Below, in pieces: positions 52,063 to 59,807 of a stretch of DNA of 64,000 nucleotides. A program made the translations under genes and the position numbers. Where the stretch lies: NCBI RefSeq assembly GCF_006438965.1, contig NZ_RCZM01000001.1, positions 249,097-313,096 of the forward strand. The letters run 5' to 3'. The DNA comes from Pedococcus bigeumensis. Lineage in GTDB: Bacteria; Actinomycetota; Actinomycetes; Actinomycetales; Dermatophilaceae. The first letter of the stretch is position 1, and every line of letters begins with the position of its first letter. The notes below the pieces were generated by a model that searched no databases, was not told the origin of the DNA, and was given only the letters and a program-made list of their open reading frames with translations.

Positions 52063-52850
52063 CCGCAGACCTGGTCCGCATCGAGCGCCACGGCGAGGGC
52101 GGCCACGTGGCCGAGCTCGTGCTCGACCGCCCGGAAGCCATGAACGCCGTCTCCACGGCGATGGCCCAGGCCCTGTCCAGGGCAACCACGGAGCTCGCCC
52201 AGGACCCCACCGTCCGTGCGGTCGTGGTCTCGTCGACGCACCCCAGGGCCTTCTGCGTCGGCGCCGACCTCAAGGAGCGCAACTCCTTCACCGACGACGA
52301 CCTGCGCGCCCAGCGCCCGGTGGCGCAGGCGGCATATCGAGGGGTCCTGGACCTTCCCGTGCCTGCAATCGCGGCCGTGGACGGCTTCGCGCTGGGTGGT
52401 GGCTTCGAGATCGCCCTCTCCTGCGACGTGGTCGTGTGCGGCGAGGACGCGGTCGTGGGCCTGCCCGAGGTGAGCGTCGGCGTCATCCCCGGTGGCGGCG
52501 GCACCCAGCTGCTGACCCGCCGCGTGGGCTGGTCGCGGGCTGCGCAGATGATCTTCACCGCCCAGCGGTATGCCGCCGCGGACGCGTGCCGGTTGGGCGC
52601 GGTCGACGAGGTGGTCGAGGCCGGCACCGCCCGCGCGCGGGCCCTGGAGCTGGCGGCCACCATCGCCTCCCACTCACCCGTCGGCATGCGCAACGCCAAG
52701 GCCGCCATGCGGCAGGGTTTCGACACCGATCTGGACGCCGGACTGCGCATCGAGGACCGGATGTGGGCGGCCACGGCCTTCTCCGGGGACCGCGCGGAGG
52801 GGGTCGCGGCGTTCAACGAGAAACGCCGTCCTGACTGGCCTGGTCGCTGA
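52059..52850 (+). CDS. Enoyl-CoA hydratase/isomerase
   Basis: The 263-residue crotonase-fold protein has the oxyanion-hole segment AFCVGADLKER, then AAVDGFALGGGFEIALSCD and VGLPEVSVGVIPGGGGTQLL. Catalytic glutamates are at the FEIALS-downstream loop and LPEVS, as in hydratases. It probably hydrates 2-enoyl-CoA in beta-oxidation or branched-chain breakdown. The ATGA overlap couples it to the adenylate cyclase, an unusual partner. Confidence 0.9.
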   Translation: MTADLVRIERHGEGGHVAELVLDRPEAMNAVSTAMAQALSRATTELAQDPTVRAVVVSSTHPRAFCVGADLKERNSFTDDDLRAQRPVAQAAYRGVLDLPVPAIAAVDGFALGGGFEIALSCDVVVCGEDAVVGLPEVSVGVIPGGGGTQLLTRRVGWSRAAQMIFTAQRYAAADACRLGAVDEVVEAGTARARALELAATIASHSPVGMRNAKAAMRQGFDTDLDAGLRIEDRMWAATAFSGDRAEGVAAFNEKRRPDWPGR

Positions 52851-52867
52851 GAGGGGTCCGTACTACA

Positions 52868-52873
52868 TAGCAT
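52868..52873 (+). promoter_or_regulatory. -10 box of the response regulator gene (leaderless)
   Basis: TAGCAT ends 6 nt before ATG 52880. Confidence 0.55.
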
Positions 52874-52879
52874 CACCCC

Positions 52880-53557
52880 ATGACCCGTGTGCTCCTCGCT
52901 GAGGACGACCCCGCCATCTCCGAGCCCCTGGCTCGCGCCCTGCGCCGTGAGGGGTACGACGTCGACGTCCGCGCAGACGGACGTGCGGCCCTGGAAGCCT
53001 CCGCCGAGAACCCCGATCTGGTCGTCCTCGACCTCGGCCTGCCCTACGTCGACGGGCTCGAGGTGTGCCGTCGGATCCGCGCCGAGGGCCGCACCGTCCC
53101 CGTGCTCATCCTGACCGCGCGAGCCGACGAGGTGGACACCGTGGTGGGCCTCGACGCCGGGGCCGACGACTACGTCACCAAGCCGTTCCGGCTCGCCGAG
53201 CTGCTGGCCCGGGTGCGTGCACTGCTGCGCCGCAACCCCACCGACGCCCCGTCCGCGCACGAGCTCGTCCGGATCGACCCCGAGGGCCGGCGCGCCTGGT
53301 TCAAGGAAGAGGAGCTCCAGCTCACCGCCAAGGAGTTCGACCTCCTGCGCGTGCTGGTCCGCGAGCAGGGCAAGGTCGTCTCGCGCGAGCAGCTGATGCG
53401 CGAGATCTGGGAGACCGCCTGGTTCGGGTCGACCAAGACGCTCGACATGCACATCTCCGTCCTGCGCCGGAAGCTCGGCGACGACGCCGCACAGCCGCGC
53501 TACATCGCCACCGTCCGTGGAGTCGGGTTCCGGTTCGAGCGCGGCGACGAGATCTGA
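52880..53557 (+). CDS. OmpR/PhoB-family response regulator
   Basis: The 225-residue regulator has a receiver domain with acidic pocket LLAEDDPAI, phosphoacceptor D51 (VVLDLGLP), LTARADE and the switch lysine in DDYVTKPF. A C-terminal winged helix follows (LTAKEFDLLRVLV, STKTLDMHISVLRRKLG, YIATVRGVGFRF). It is paired with the histidine kinase 10 bp downstream. Targets cannot be assigned from sequence. Confidence 0.93.
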   Translation: MTRVLLAEDDPAISEPLARALRREGYDVDVRADGRAALEASAENPDLVVLDLGLPYVDGLEVCRRIRAEGRTVPVLILTARADEVDTVVGLDAGADDYVTKPFRLAELLARVRALLRRNPTDAPSAHELVRIDPEGRRAWFKEEELQLTAKEFDLLRVLVREQGKVVSREQLMREIWETAWFGSTKTLDMHISVLRRKLGDDAAQPRYIATVRGVGFRFERGDEI

Positions 53558-53566
53558 CCGCTGACC

Positions 53567-54589
53567 ATGCGGCAGCAGCTGATCCGCTCCACCGTGCTCG
53601 CGGTCGCCCTGGCGATCCTGATCACGATGACCCCGGTGGCCGTCGCCATCTGGAACGCCACGGTCAACGGCAAGGGCACCGTCGCGGGCTGGCTCGAGAA
53701 CGGTACGCCGGCCTCGACCTCGATCCGACTGGTGCTCATCGTCATCGGGCTGGGTGTGCTGGCCCTTGGCGTCGGGGTGCTGGTGGCGATCCGTCAGGCC
53801 CACAGCCTGTCCCGCCCGATGACCCTGCTCGCCGAGCGCGCCGAACGGCTCGGTGCCGGTGAGTCCCGGATCCAGCCGATCGACTCGGGCATCGCCGAGC
53901 TGGACCAGGTGTCGCAGGTGCTCTCGCGCAGCGCGCAGCGGCTGACCAAGTCGCTCGCGTCCGAGCGGGACTTCGCCGCGGACGCCTCGCACCAGCTGCG
54001 GACGCCGTTGACCGCCCTGCTGATGCGGCTCGAGGAGATCGCCGCCACGGACGACCTCGAGGTCGTGCAGGAGGAGGCGAACATCGCGATCGACCAGGTG
54101 GAACGCCTGACCCGGGTGGTCGACGACCTGATGTCGCGCACCCGTCGAGGTGGCGACGAGTCCAAGGCCACCGTCTCGCTCGACTCGGTCATCGCCGCCC
54201 TGCAACGGGAGTGGCAGCCGGCGTTCGAGCAGGCCCGCCGCAGCGTGCGGGTGCACGGTGAGCGTGGGCTCGTGGTCCAGGCCAAGCCGGTCGACCTGTC
54301 GCAGGTCCTCTCGACGCTCCTGGAGAACGCTCTAGCGCACGGGCGGGGCACGGTCGACGTCCACGCCCGGCGCAGCGGCCCGTCCGTCGTCGTCGAGGTG
54401 AGCGACCAGGGCGAGGGAGTCCCGGCCTCGATCGCCCCGCACATCTTCGAGCGTTCGGTGACGACGACCGGCACCGGCCTCGGGCTCGCGCTGGCGCGCG
54501 ACCTGGCCGAGTCCAACGGCGGCCGGCTCGAGCTCATCCAGGCGCAGCCGGCGATCTTCGCGCTGTTCCTCAGCGAGTCGGACGCCTGA
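53567..54589 (+). CDS. Sensor histidine kinase
   Basis: The 340-residue kinase has a helix at ~10-30, a short extracytoplasmic loop, a helix at ~55-78, a HAMP linker and DHp with H142 in DASHQLRTPLTALL. The ATPase domain has the N-box ENALAHG, G1 DQGEGVP and G2 GTGLGLALARDL. The extracytoplasmic loop is only about 25 residues, so it probably senses through the membrane or its partner. No strong ribosome-binding site precedes ATG 53567; translation may be coupled to the regulator. Confidence 0.92.
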   Translation: MRQQLIRSTVLAVALAILITMTPVAVAIWNATVNGKGTVAGWLENGTPASTSIRLVLIVIGLGVLALGVGVLVAIRQAHSLSRPMTLLAERAERLGAGESRIQPIDSGIAELDQVSQVLSRSAQRLTKSLASERDFAADASHQLRTPLTALLMRLEEIAATDDLEVVQEEANIAIDQVERLTRVVDDLMSRTRRGGDESKATVSLDSVIAALQREWQPAFEQARRSVRVHGERGLVVQAKPVDLSQVLSTLLENALAHGRGTVDVHARRSGPSVVVEVSDQGEGVPASIAPHIFERSVTTTGTGLGLALARDLAESNGGRLELIQAQPAIFALFLSESDA

Positions 54590-54623
54590 GCCAGCCCGAG
54601 CGCCCCGGTCCGAGCCCTGAGCC

Positions 54624-54649
54624 TCAGCCCTGGGTCTCAGCCCTGGGTC
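54624..54649. repeat. 13-bp tandem duplication spanning the gtrA stop codon
   Basis: TCAGCCCTGGGTC occurs twice head to tail. The second copy supplies the stop codon and last codons of the GtrA-like protein. It looks like a slippage event that may have moved the C-terminus. Confidence 0.6.
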
Positions 54650-55143
54650 TCGGCCAGCGGTGAGGTGTCGCGCAGCGGCTCCTCGCTGAACACGAACCGG
54701 CGGTAGGCCCAGAACCGGAAGAGCGTGCCCAGCGCGATGCCGACCAGCTTGGCGACGTTCTCGGCTGCCAGGCTCTCCTGCCCGAGGAAGTGGTGGGAGA
54801 CGCCGACGCAGGCCGCCTGGATGAGCAGCGCCACGCCGTTGGTGCCGGCGAAGAGCAGCGCCTCGTGGTGGACCGGCCGGTTGCGACGGTGCCGGAAGGT
54901 CCACATCCGGTTGCCGATCCAGGCCACGCAGGTCGCGACCGCAGCCGAGATGATGGTCGCGATGACGGCCCTCGACAGCGGCCCGTTGCCGTAGCCGGAC
55001 AGCGCCGTGCGGCGCAGGATGTTGAACAGCCCGAGGTCAACGACAAAGGCTGCCGCGCCGACGATTCCGAACTTGATCATCTCGCGGTAGAGGACGTCGA
55101 TCGTGCTGCGCAGGCGCGCGACGAGGGAGTTGCTGGTGGACAC
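54637..55143 (-). CDS. GtrA-family membrane protein
   Basis: The 168-residue protein has four helices of the GtrA/DPMS_2 family (FGIVGAAAFVVDLGLFN; AWIGNRMWTFRHRR is the signature after helix 2; LGTLFRFWAYRRFVF at the end). GtrA proteins are thought to flip or support transfer of lipid-linked sugars. The mycobacterial counterpart beside purK (Rv3277) belongs to this family, from memory. It diverges from purK with 61 bp between. TAGGCT is 6 nt before GTG 55143. Confidence 0.88.
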   Translation of the reverse strand: MSTSNSLVARLRSTIDVLYREMIKFGIVGAAAFVVDLGLFNILRRTALSGYGNGPLSRAVIATIISAAVATCVAWIGNRMWTFRHRRNRPVHHEALLFAGTNGVALLIQAACVGVSHHFLGQESLAAENVAKLVGIALGTLFRFWAYRRFVFSEEPLRDTSPLAETQG

Positions 55144-55149
55144 CAGTGG

Positions 55150-55155
55150 AGCCTA
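55150..55155 (-). promoter_or_regulatory. -10 box of gtrA-like gene (leaderless)
   Basis: TAGGCT (minus strand) ends 6 nt before GTG 55143. Confidence 0.6.
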
Positions 55156-55192
55156 TCTGCGGATCCCCGCAGCCCGGTCACGACCGTACAGA

Positions 55193-55198
55193 TATCCT
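55193..55198 (+). promoter_or_regulatory. -10 box of purK (leaderless)
   Basis: TATCCT ends 6 nt before GTG 55205. Confidence 0.6.
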
Positions 55199-55204
55199 CG
55201 CCGC

Positions 55205-56413
55205 GTGACGTCACCGCAGCGCGCCCCCGGAGGTTTCCCGGTCGTCGGCATCATCGGCGGGGGGCAGCTGGCGCGGATGTGCGCCGCTCCTGCGGCCGAG
55301 CTGGCGATCACCCTCAGCGTGCTCGCCGAGGCGCCGGATGCGGCTGCCGCACAGGTCATCCCGTCCGCGCCCGTCGGTGACCATGACGACGTCGCTGCGG
55401 TCCTCGCCTTCGCCCGCCAGTGCGACGTCGTCACCTTCGACCATGAACACGTCCCTGCGAACGTGCTGGATGCCCTTGTCGCAACAGGCGTCCCGCTGCA
55501 CCCAACTCCGGAGGCGCTGCGGTTCGCTCAAGACAAGCTGGCCATGCGTGAGCGGCTCACGGAGATCGGCGTCGCGTGTCCCGCGTGGGCGCGAGCCCGG
55601 ACACCCGCAGATGTCGACGCGTTCGCTGCGCAGGTCGGCTGGCCGATCGTTGCGAAGACACCGCGAGGTGGCTACGACGGCAAGGGCGTGCGCGTGATCG
55701 ACTCGGCGGCGGAGGTGGACGACTGGCTGGCCCTGGTCGCGGAACAGGAGGGAACGGAGGGCCTGCTCTCCGACGGGATCCTGGTGGAGGAGAAGGTGGA
55801 CTTCGTCCGCGAGCTCGCCGTCCTCATCGCGCGCAGTCCTTCCAACCAGGCCGCAGCGTGGCCGGTCGTCGAGACCGTCCAGACCGACAGCATCTGCACC
55901 GAGGTGCTCGCGCCCGCCCCCGACCTCGACCCGAGCCTCGCAGCAGTGGCCACCGAGGCGGGGCTGCGGATCGCCGAGAAACTGGGCGTGACAGGGGTTT
56001 TCGCCGTCGAGATGTTCGAGGTGAGGGATGTGCAGACCGGCGCCCCGGCATACGTCGTCAACGAGCTGGCCATGCGCCCGCACAACAGCGGGCACTGGTC
56101 GATGGACGGAGCGGTGACCGGACAGTTCGAGCAGCACCTGCGCGCGGTGCTCGACCTGCCCCTCGGCGCGCCCACCCCGCGCGAGCCGTTCACGGTGATG
56201 GCCAACGTCCTCGGGCGCGACTACCCGGAGCTCTACCCGGCCTACCGCCACATCATGGCGAGGGACCCGGAGCTGAAGGTGCACCTCTATGGCAAGGGCG
56301 TCCGCCCGGGCCGCAAGATCGGCCACGTCAACGTCTCCGGCGCCGACCTGGCGCAGCTGCGTGAGCGCGCCAGCCACGCGGCCGACTACCTCGCAGGAGT
56401 GATCACCGAATGA
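55205..56413 (+). CDS. purK: N5-carboxyaminoimidazole ribonucleotide synthase
   Basis: This 402-residue ATP-grasp enzyme carboxylates aminoimidazole ribonucleotide with bicarbonate and ATP in de novo purine synthesis. It has [39 protein letters not shown], and [13 protein letters not shown]. It overlaps purE by 4 bp (ATGA), and both enzymes act in sequence. No purine riboswitch or PurR-like site is visible, consistent with a leaderless transcript. Confidence 0.95.
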   Translation: MTSPQRAPGGFPVVGIIGGGQLARMCAAPAAELAITLSVLAEAPDAAAAQVIPSAPVGDHDDVAAVLAFARQCDVVTFDHEHVPANVLDALVATGVPLHPTPEALRFAQDKLAMRERLTEIGVACPAWARARTPADVDAFAAQVGWPIVAKTPRGGYDGKGVRVIDSAAEVDDWLALVAEQEGTEGLLSDGILVEEKVDFVRELAVLIARSPSNQAAAWPVVETVQTDSICTEVLAPAPDLDPSLAAVATEAGLRIAEKLGVTGVFAVEMFEVRDVQTGAPAYVVNELAMRPHNSGHWSMDGAVTGQFEQHLRAVLDLPLGAPTPREPFTVMANVLGRDYPELYPAYRHIMARDPELKVHLYGKGVRPGRKIGHVNVSGADLAQLRERASHAADYLAGVITE

Positions 56414-56964
56414 GCGCCACGACACCCACCACGCCCCCTGGAACCGAGACGGCGACGCCGTTGGTCGGGCTGGTCATGGGCAGCGACAGCGACTGGCCGG
56501 TGATGGCGCTGGCAGCCCAGGCGCTCGAGGAGTTCGGCATCGCGTACGAGGCCGACGTCGTCTCGGCACACCGGATGCCCGAGGAGATGATCGCCTACGG
56601 GCAGAACGCCGCTGGGCGTGGACTGCGGGTCGTCATCGCGGGAGCGGGCGGTGCCGCACACCTGCCCGGCATGCTCGCGTCGGTGACGCCGTTGCCGGTC
56701 ATCGGGGTGCCGGTGCCGCTGAAGTACCTCGACGGCATGGACTCGTTGCTCTCGATCGTGCAGATGCCTGCCGGTGTGCCGGTCGCCACCGTGTCGATCG
56801 GTGGGGCGCGCAACGCGGGCCTGCTCGCCGCGCGCATCCTGGCCGCCGGCGACGGGGAGTATGCCGCGGGGCTGCGGGAGCGGATGAGCGCCTTCCAGGC
56901 GGACCTGCGCGACCAGGCCCACGCCAAGGGCGCGGCCCTGCGCGAGCGCCGCGCCGGGTCCTAG
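56410..56964 (+). CDS. purE: N5-carboxyaminoimidazole ribonucleotide mutase
   Basis: The 184-residue class I PurE moves the carboxyl group of N5-CAIR to C4. It has [23 protein letters not shown] with the catalytic His, and [11 protein letters not shown]. The N-terminal ~18 residues are a Thr/Pro-rich extension. The stop codon TAG overlaps the stop of the convergent CoA-binding gene in a CTAG palindrome. Confidence 0.95.
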   Translation: MSATTPTTPPGTETATPLVGLVMGSDSDWPVMALAAQALEEFGIAYEADVVSAHRMPEEMIAYGQNAAGRGLRVVIAGAGGAAHLPGMLASVTPLPVIGVPVPLKYLDGMDSLLSIVQMPAGVPVATVSIGGARNAGLLAARILAAGDGEYAAGLRERMSAFQADLRDQAHAKGAALRERRAGS

Positions 56965-57416
56965 CGGGCCATCCCGGCCGAGCGGACGCCACGCCACTCG
57001 ATCCGGGGGCAGGTGTCCATCACGACGTCCAGGCCCACCGCGCGGGCCCGGTCGGCAGCGGCCTCGTCCACGACGCCCAGCTGCATCCAGACGGCGTCGA
57101 TCATGAGGCGGTCCTTGTTGGCGATGGCCTCGTCGACGACGGCTCCGACGTGCTCGGAGTTGATGAAGCAGTCGACCACCTTGATGTCGGTGCCGTCGGG
57201 GATGTCGGACAGCGACGGGTAGCCCTGCTCGCCGTGAACCACCTCCGCGGTGGGGTGCACGGGGATGAGTCCCTTGCCGAGCTCGACCTTCAGCCAGCGG
57301 GAGACACCGAACGCCTCACGGTCCTGGTTGTTCGAGAGGCCGACGACCACCCAGATGCCGGGGTCGATGAGGAGCTCGCGGATGAGCTCGGGGTCGTTCT
57401 GGTGGCGAAACGTCAT
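56961..57416 (-). CDS. CoA-binding (Rossmann) protein
   Basis: This 151-residue single-domain CoA_binding protein of the YccU type has [21 protein letters not shown], here [10 protein letters not shown] then [10 protein letters not shown]. It continues with [20 protein letters not shown] and DAVWMQLGV, then CPRIEW. The family binds CoA derivatives and is related to succinyl-CoA synthetase alpha; its function is unknown. ATG 57416 has GATGCT 6 nt upstream, a weak match to a leaderless -10. Confidence 0.88.
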   Translation of the reverse strand: MTFRHQNDPELIRELLIDPGIWVVVGLSNNQDREAFGVSRWLKVELGKGLIPVHPTAEVVHGEQGYPSLSDIPDGTDIKVVDCFINSEHVGAVVDEAIANKDRLMIDAVWMQLGVVDEAAADRARAVGLDVVMDTCPRIEWRGVRSAGMAR

Positions 57417-57458
57417 TGACTCAGCATCACACTTTGGGAGCGGGTTGGGGAGAGGCAG

Positions 57459-57464
57459 TAACGT
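57459..57464 (+). promoter_or_regulatory. -10 box of the LLM oxidoreductase gene (leaderless)
   Basis: TAACGT ends 7 nt before ATG 57472. Confidence 0.5.
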
Positions 57465-57471
57465 CGGCCGC

Positions 57472-58533
57472 ATGAAGTTCGGACTCTTCGTGCCACAGGG
57501 CTGGCGCATGGACCTTGTCGGGATCGACCCCACCCAGCACTGGGGCGTGATGGCAGGGCTGGCACGACGGGCGGACGCCAACGAGGACTGGTCCTCGATC
57601 TGGGTCTTCGACCACTTCCACACCGTGCCGATCCCCAGCGAGGAGGCGACGCACGAGGCGTGGACGCTGATGGCCGCCTTCGCCGCCGTCACGGGCAGGG
57701 TGCGGCTCGGCCAGATGTGCACCTGCATGGCCTACCGCAACCCGGCCTATCTCGCGAAGGTCGCCGCCACGGTCGACATCATCTCCGAGGGCCGGCTCGA
57801 GATGGGCATCGGCGCCGGGTGGTACGAGCACGAGTGGCGCGCCTACGGCTACGGCTTCCCGCGGGCCGGCGAACGGATCAGGGCCCTCGACGAGGGCGTC
57901 CAGATCTTCCGGCAGATGTGGACGACCGGGACGGCGACATTCGACGGGAAGCACTTCCAGGTCGACGGGGCGCGCTGCTACCCGCAGCCGCTGCAAGGCA
58001 CGTCGGTCCCCGGGTCCAAGCACAACGGCATCCCGATGTGGATCGCCGGCGGTGGTGAGAAGAAGACCCTGCGCATCGCCGCGCAGTACGCCGACTACAC
58101 GAACTTCGACCCGACGCCCGAGGTGTTCGCGGCCAAGAGCGAGATCCTCAAGGGCCACTGCGACGACGTGGGCCGAGACTTCGGCGAGATCGTGCGCAGC
58201 AGCAACCTCAACGTCTTCATCGGCAGCACCGAGCAGGAGGTCGAGGACCGCTTCGACAGCCTCCGTGCCCGGCTCCTGTCGGTCGGCTCACCCGAGGCGC
58301 GCGTGGAGCAGCTCTTCGCCGACTACCGCCAGCAGGCGACGGTCGGCACCCCGGAGCAGATCGTCGAGAAGCTGCAGGCGCTCGAGAAGCTCGGGATGAC
58401 CTACGCGATCCTCAACTTCCCCGAGAGCGCCTACGACACCACGGGCATCGCGATGTTCGAGCGCGACGTGATGCCGGAGCTGCTCGACCGGGAGCAGCAC
58501 GGCCACCTCTGGCACCTCCCACGCCGCCGCTGA
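57472..58533 (+). CDS. LLM-class (F420-dependent-like) oxidoreductase
   Basis: The 353-residue TIM-barrel enzyme of the luciferase-like monooxygenase superfamily has MKFGLFVPQGWRMDLVG, IWVFDHFHTVP, LEMGIGAGWYEHEW and GIPMWIAGGGEKKTLR. The WVFDHF and GAGWYEHE motifs match the actinobacterial TIGR03560-like F420-dependent group. F420 use is inferred because FMN homologues exist. The substrate is unknown. It stands alone between a CoA-binding protein and an acyl-CoA dehydrogenase. Confidence 0.88.
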   Translation: MKFGLFVPQGWRMDLVGIDPTQHWGVMAGLARRADANEDWSSIWVFDHFHTVPIPSEEATHEAWTLMAAFAAVTGRVRLGQMCTCMAYRNPAYLAKVAATVDIISEGRLEMGIGAGWYEHEWRAYGYGFPRAGERIRALDEGVQIFRQMWTTGTATFDGKHFQVDGARCYPQPLQGTSVPGSKHNGIPMWIAGGGEKKTLRIAAQYADYTNFDPTPEVFAAKSEILKGHCDDVGRDFGEIVRSSNLNVFIGSTEQEVEDRFDSLRARLLSVGSPEARVEQLFADYRQQATVGTPEQIVEKLQALEKLGMTYAILNFPESAYDTTGIAMFERDVMPELLDREQHGHLWHLPRRR

Positions 58534-58618
58534 CAGTCCGCTGGGCTCTCTGCGCCGCTGCCCACGTGGGTGTCGGGTGACACACGACGCAGCTGGGACG
58601 CCGCGGCATACCAGCGGG

Positions 58619-58624
58619 TAACCT
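58619..58624 (+). promoter_or_regulatory. -10 box of the FadE25-like gene (leaderless)
   Basis: TAACCT ends 6 nt before GTG 58631. An octamer copy lies at 58604-58611, 8 bp upstream. Confidence 0.6.
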
Positions 58625-58630
58625 GAAGCC

Positions 58631-59797
58631 GTGAGCACTGGTAACCGCGACTTCGACCTGTTCAAGATCTCCGAGGACCACGAGGCCCTCCGTGGGGCGG
58701 TGCGTGCCGTCGCCGAGGACAAGATCGCCCCGTATGCCGCGGCCGTGGACGAGGAGGCGCGCTACCCGCAGGAGGCGCACGACGCCCTGGTGGCCTCGGA
58801 CTTCTTCGCCCCGCACATCGCCGAGGAGTACGGCGGTGTGGGCGCCGACGCGCTCGCCACCTGCATCGTGATCGAGGAGGTTGCCCGGGTCGACGCGTCC
58901 GCCTCGCTCATCCCGGCGGTCAACAAGCTCGGCACGATGCCGCTGATCATCGCGGCGAACGACGACGTCCTGAAGCGCTACCTCACGCCGGTCGCCGCCG
59001 GGAAGTCGACGTTCTCCTACGGCCTGTCCGAGCGCGAGGCGGGCTCTGACACGGCCGCCATGAAGACCCGTGCCAAGCGCGACGGTGACGACTGGATCGT
59101 CAACGGGCAGAAGTCCTGGATCACCAACGCCGGCGTCTCCGACTACTACACGGTGCTCGCGGTCACCGACCCCGACGGCAAGCGCGGCAACAACGTCACG
59201 GCCTTCGTCCTGGAGAAGTCCGACGAGGGCTTCACCTTCGGTGAGAAGGAGCGCAAGCTCGGCATCAAGGGTTCCCCGACCCGCGAGCTGCACTTCGACA
59301 ACGTCCGCATCCCCGGCGACCGGATCGTCGGCGCGGAGGGCGAGGGCCTCAAGATCGCGCTCGCGACGCTCGACCACACCCGCGTCACGATCGGTGCCCA
59401 GGCCGTCGGGATCGCCCAGGGCGCACTGGACTTCGCCGTCTCCTACGTCAAGGAGCGCAAGCAGTTCGGCAAGAACATCGCCGAGTTCCAGGGCATCCAG
59501 TTCATGCTCGCCGACATGGCGATGGCAGTCGAGGCAGCTCGCCAGATGGTCTACGTCGCGGCCGCCAAGTCCGAGCGCGGCGACAAGGACCTGCCCTTCT
59601 TCGGTGCGGCCGCCAAGTGCTACGCCTCGGACGTGGCCATGCAGGTCACGACCGATGCCGTCCAGCTGCTCGGTGGCGCGGGCTACGTCCGCGACTTCCC
59701 GGTCGAGCGGATGATGCGCGACGCCAAGATCACCCAGATCTACGAGGGCACCAACCAGATCCAGCGCGTCGTGATGGCCCGGCAGATCCTGAAGTAG
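58631..59797 (+). CDS. Acyl-CoA dehydrogenase, FadE25-like
   Basis: The 388-residue flavoprotein has FSYGLSEREAGSDTAAM, WIVNGQKSWITNAG, RKQFGKNIAEFQGIQF and the catalytic Glu in IYEGTNQIQR. Position after purE/purK and before a LytR-CpsA-Psr gene corresponds to fadE25 (Rv3274c) in M. tuberculosis, from memory. It probably acts on short-chain or branched acyl-CoA in beta-oxidation. The stop lies 10 bp from the convergent LCP gene. Confidence 0.93.
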   Translation: MSTGNRDFDLFKISEDHEALRGAVRAVAEDKIAPYAAAVDEEARYPQEAHDALVASDFFAPHIAEEYGGVGADALATCIVIEEVARVDASASLIPAVNKLGTMPLIIAANDDVLKRYLTPVAAGKSTFSYGLSEREAGSDTAAMKTRAKRDGDDWIVNGQKSWITNAGVSDYYTVLAVTDPDGKRGNNVTAFVLEKSDEGFTFGEKERKLGIKGSPTRELHFDNVRIPGDRIVGAEGEGLKIALATLDHTRVTIGAQAVGIAQGALDFAVSYVKERKQFGKNIAEFQGIQFMLADMAMAVEAARQMVYVAAAKSERGDKDLPFFGAAAKCYASDVAMQVTTDAVQLLGGAGYVRDFPVERMMRDAKITQIYEGTNQIQRVVMARQILK

Positions 59798-59807
59798 CCG
59801 TCACCGC

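Noticed and set aside
57250-57471. Upstream extension of the LLM oxidoreductase by 74 residues
   Set aside because: The extension is antisense to the CoA-binding gene. MKFGLFVPQ at 57472 is the normal family start, with a -10 box 7 nt upstream.
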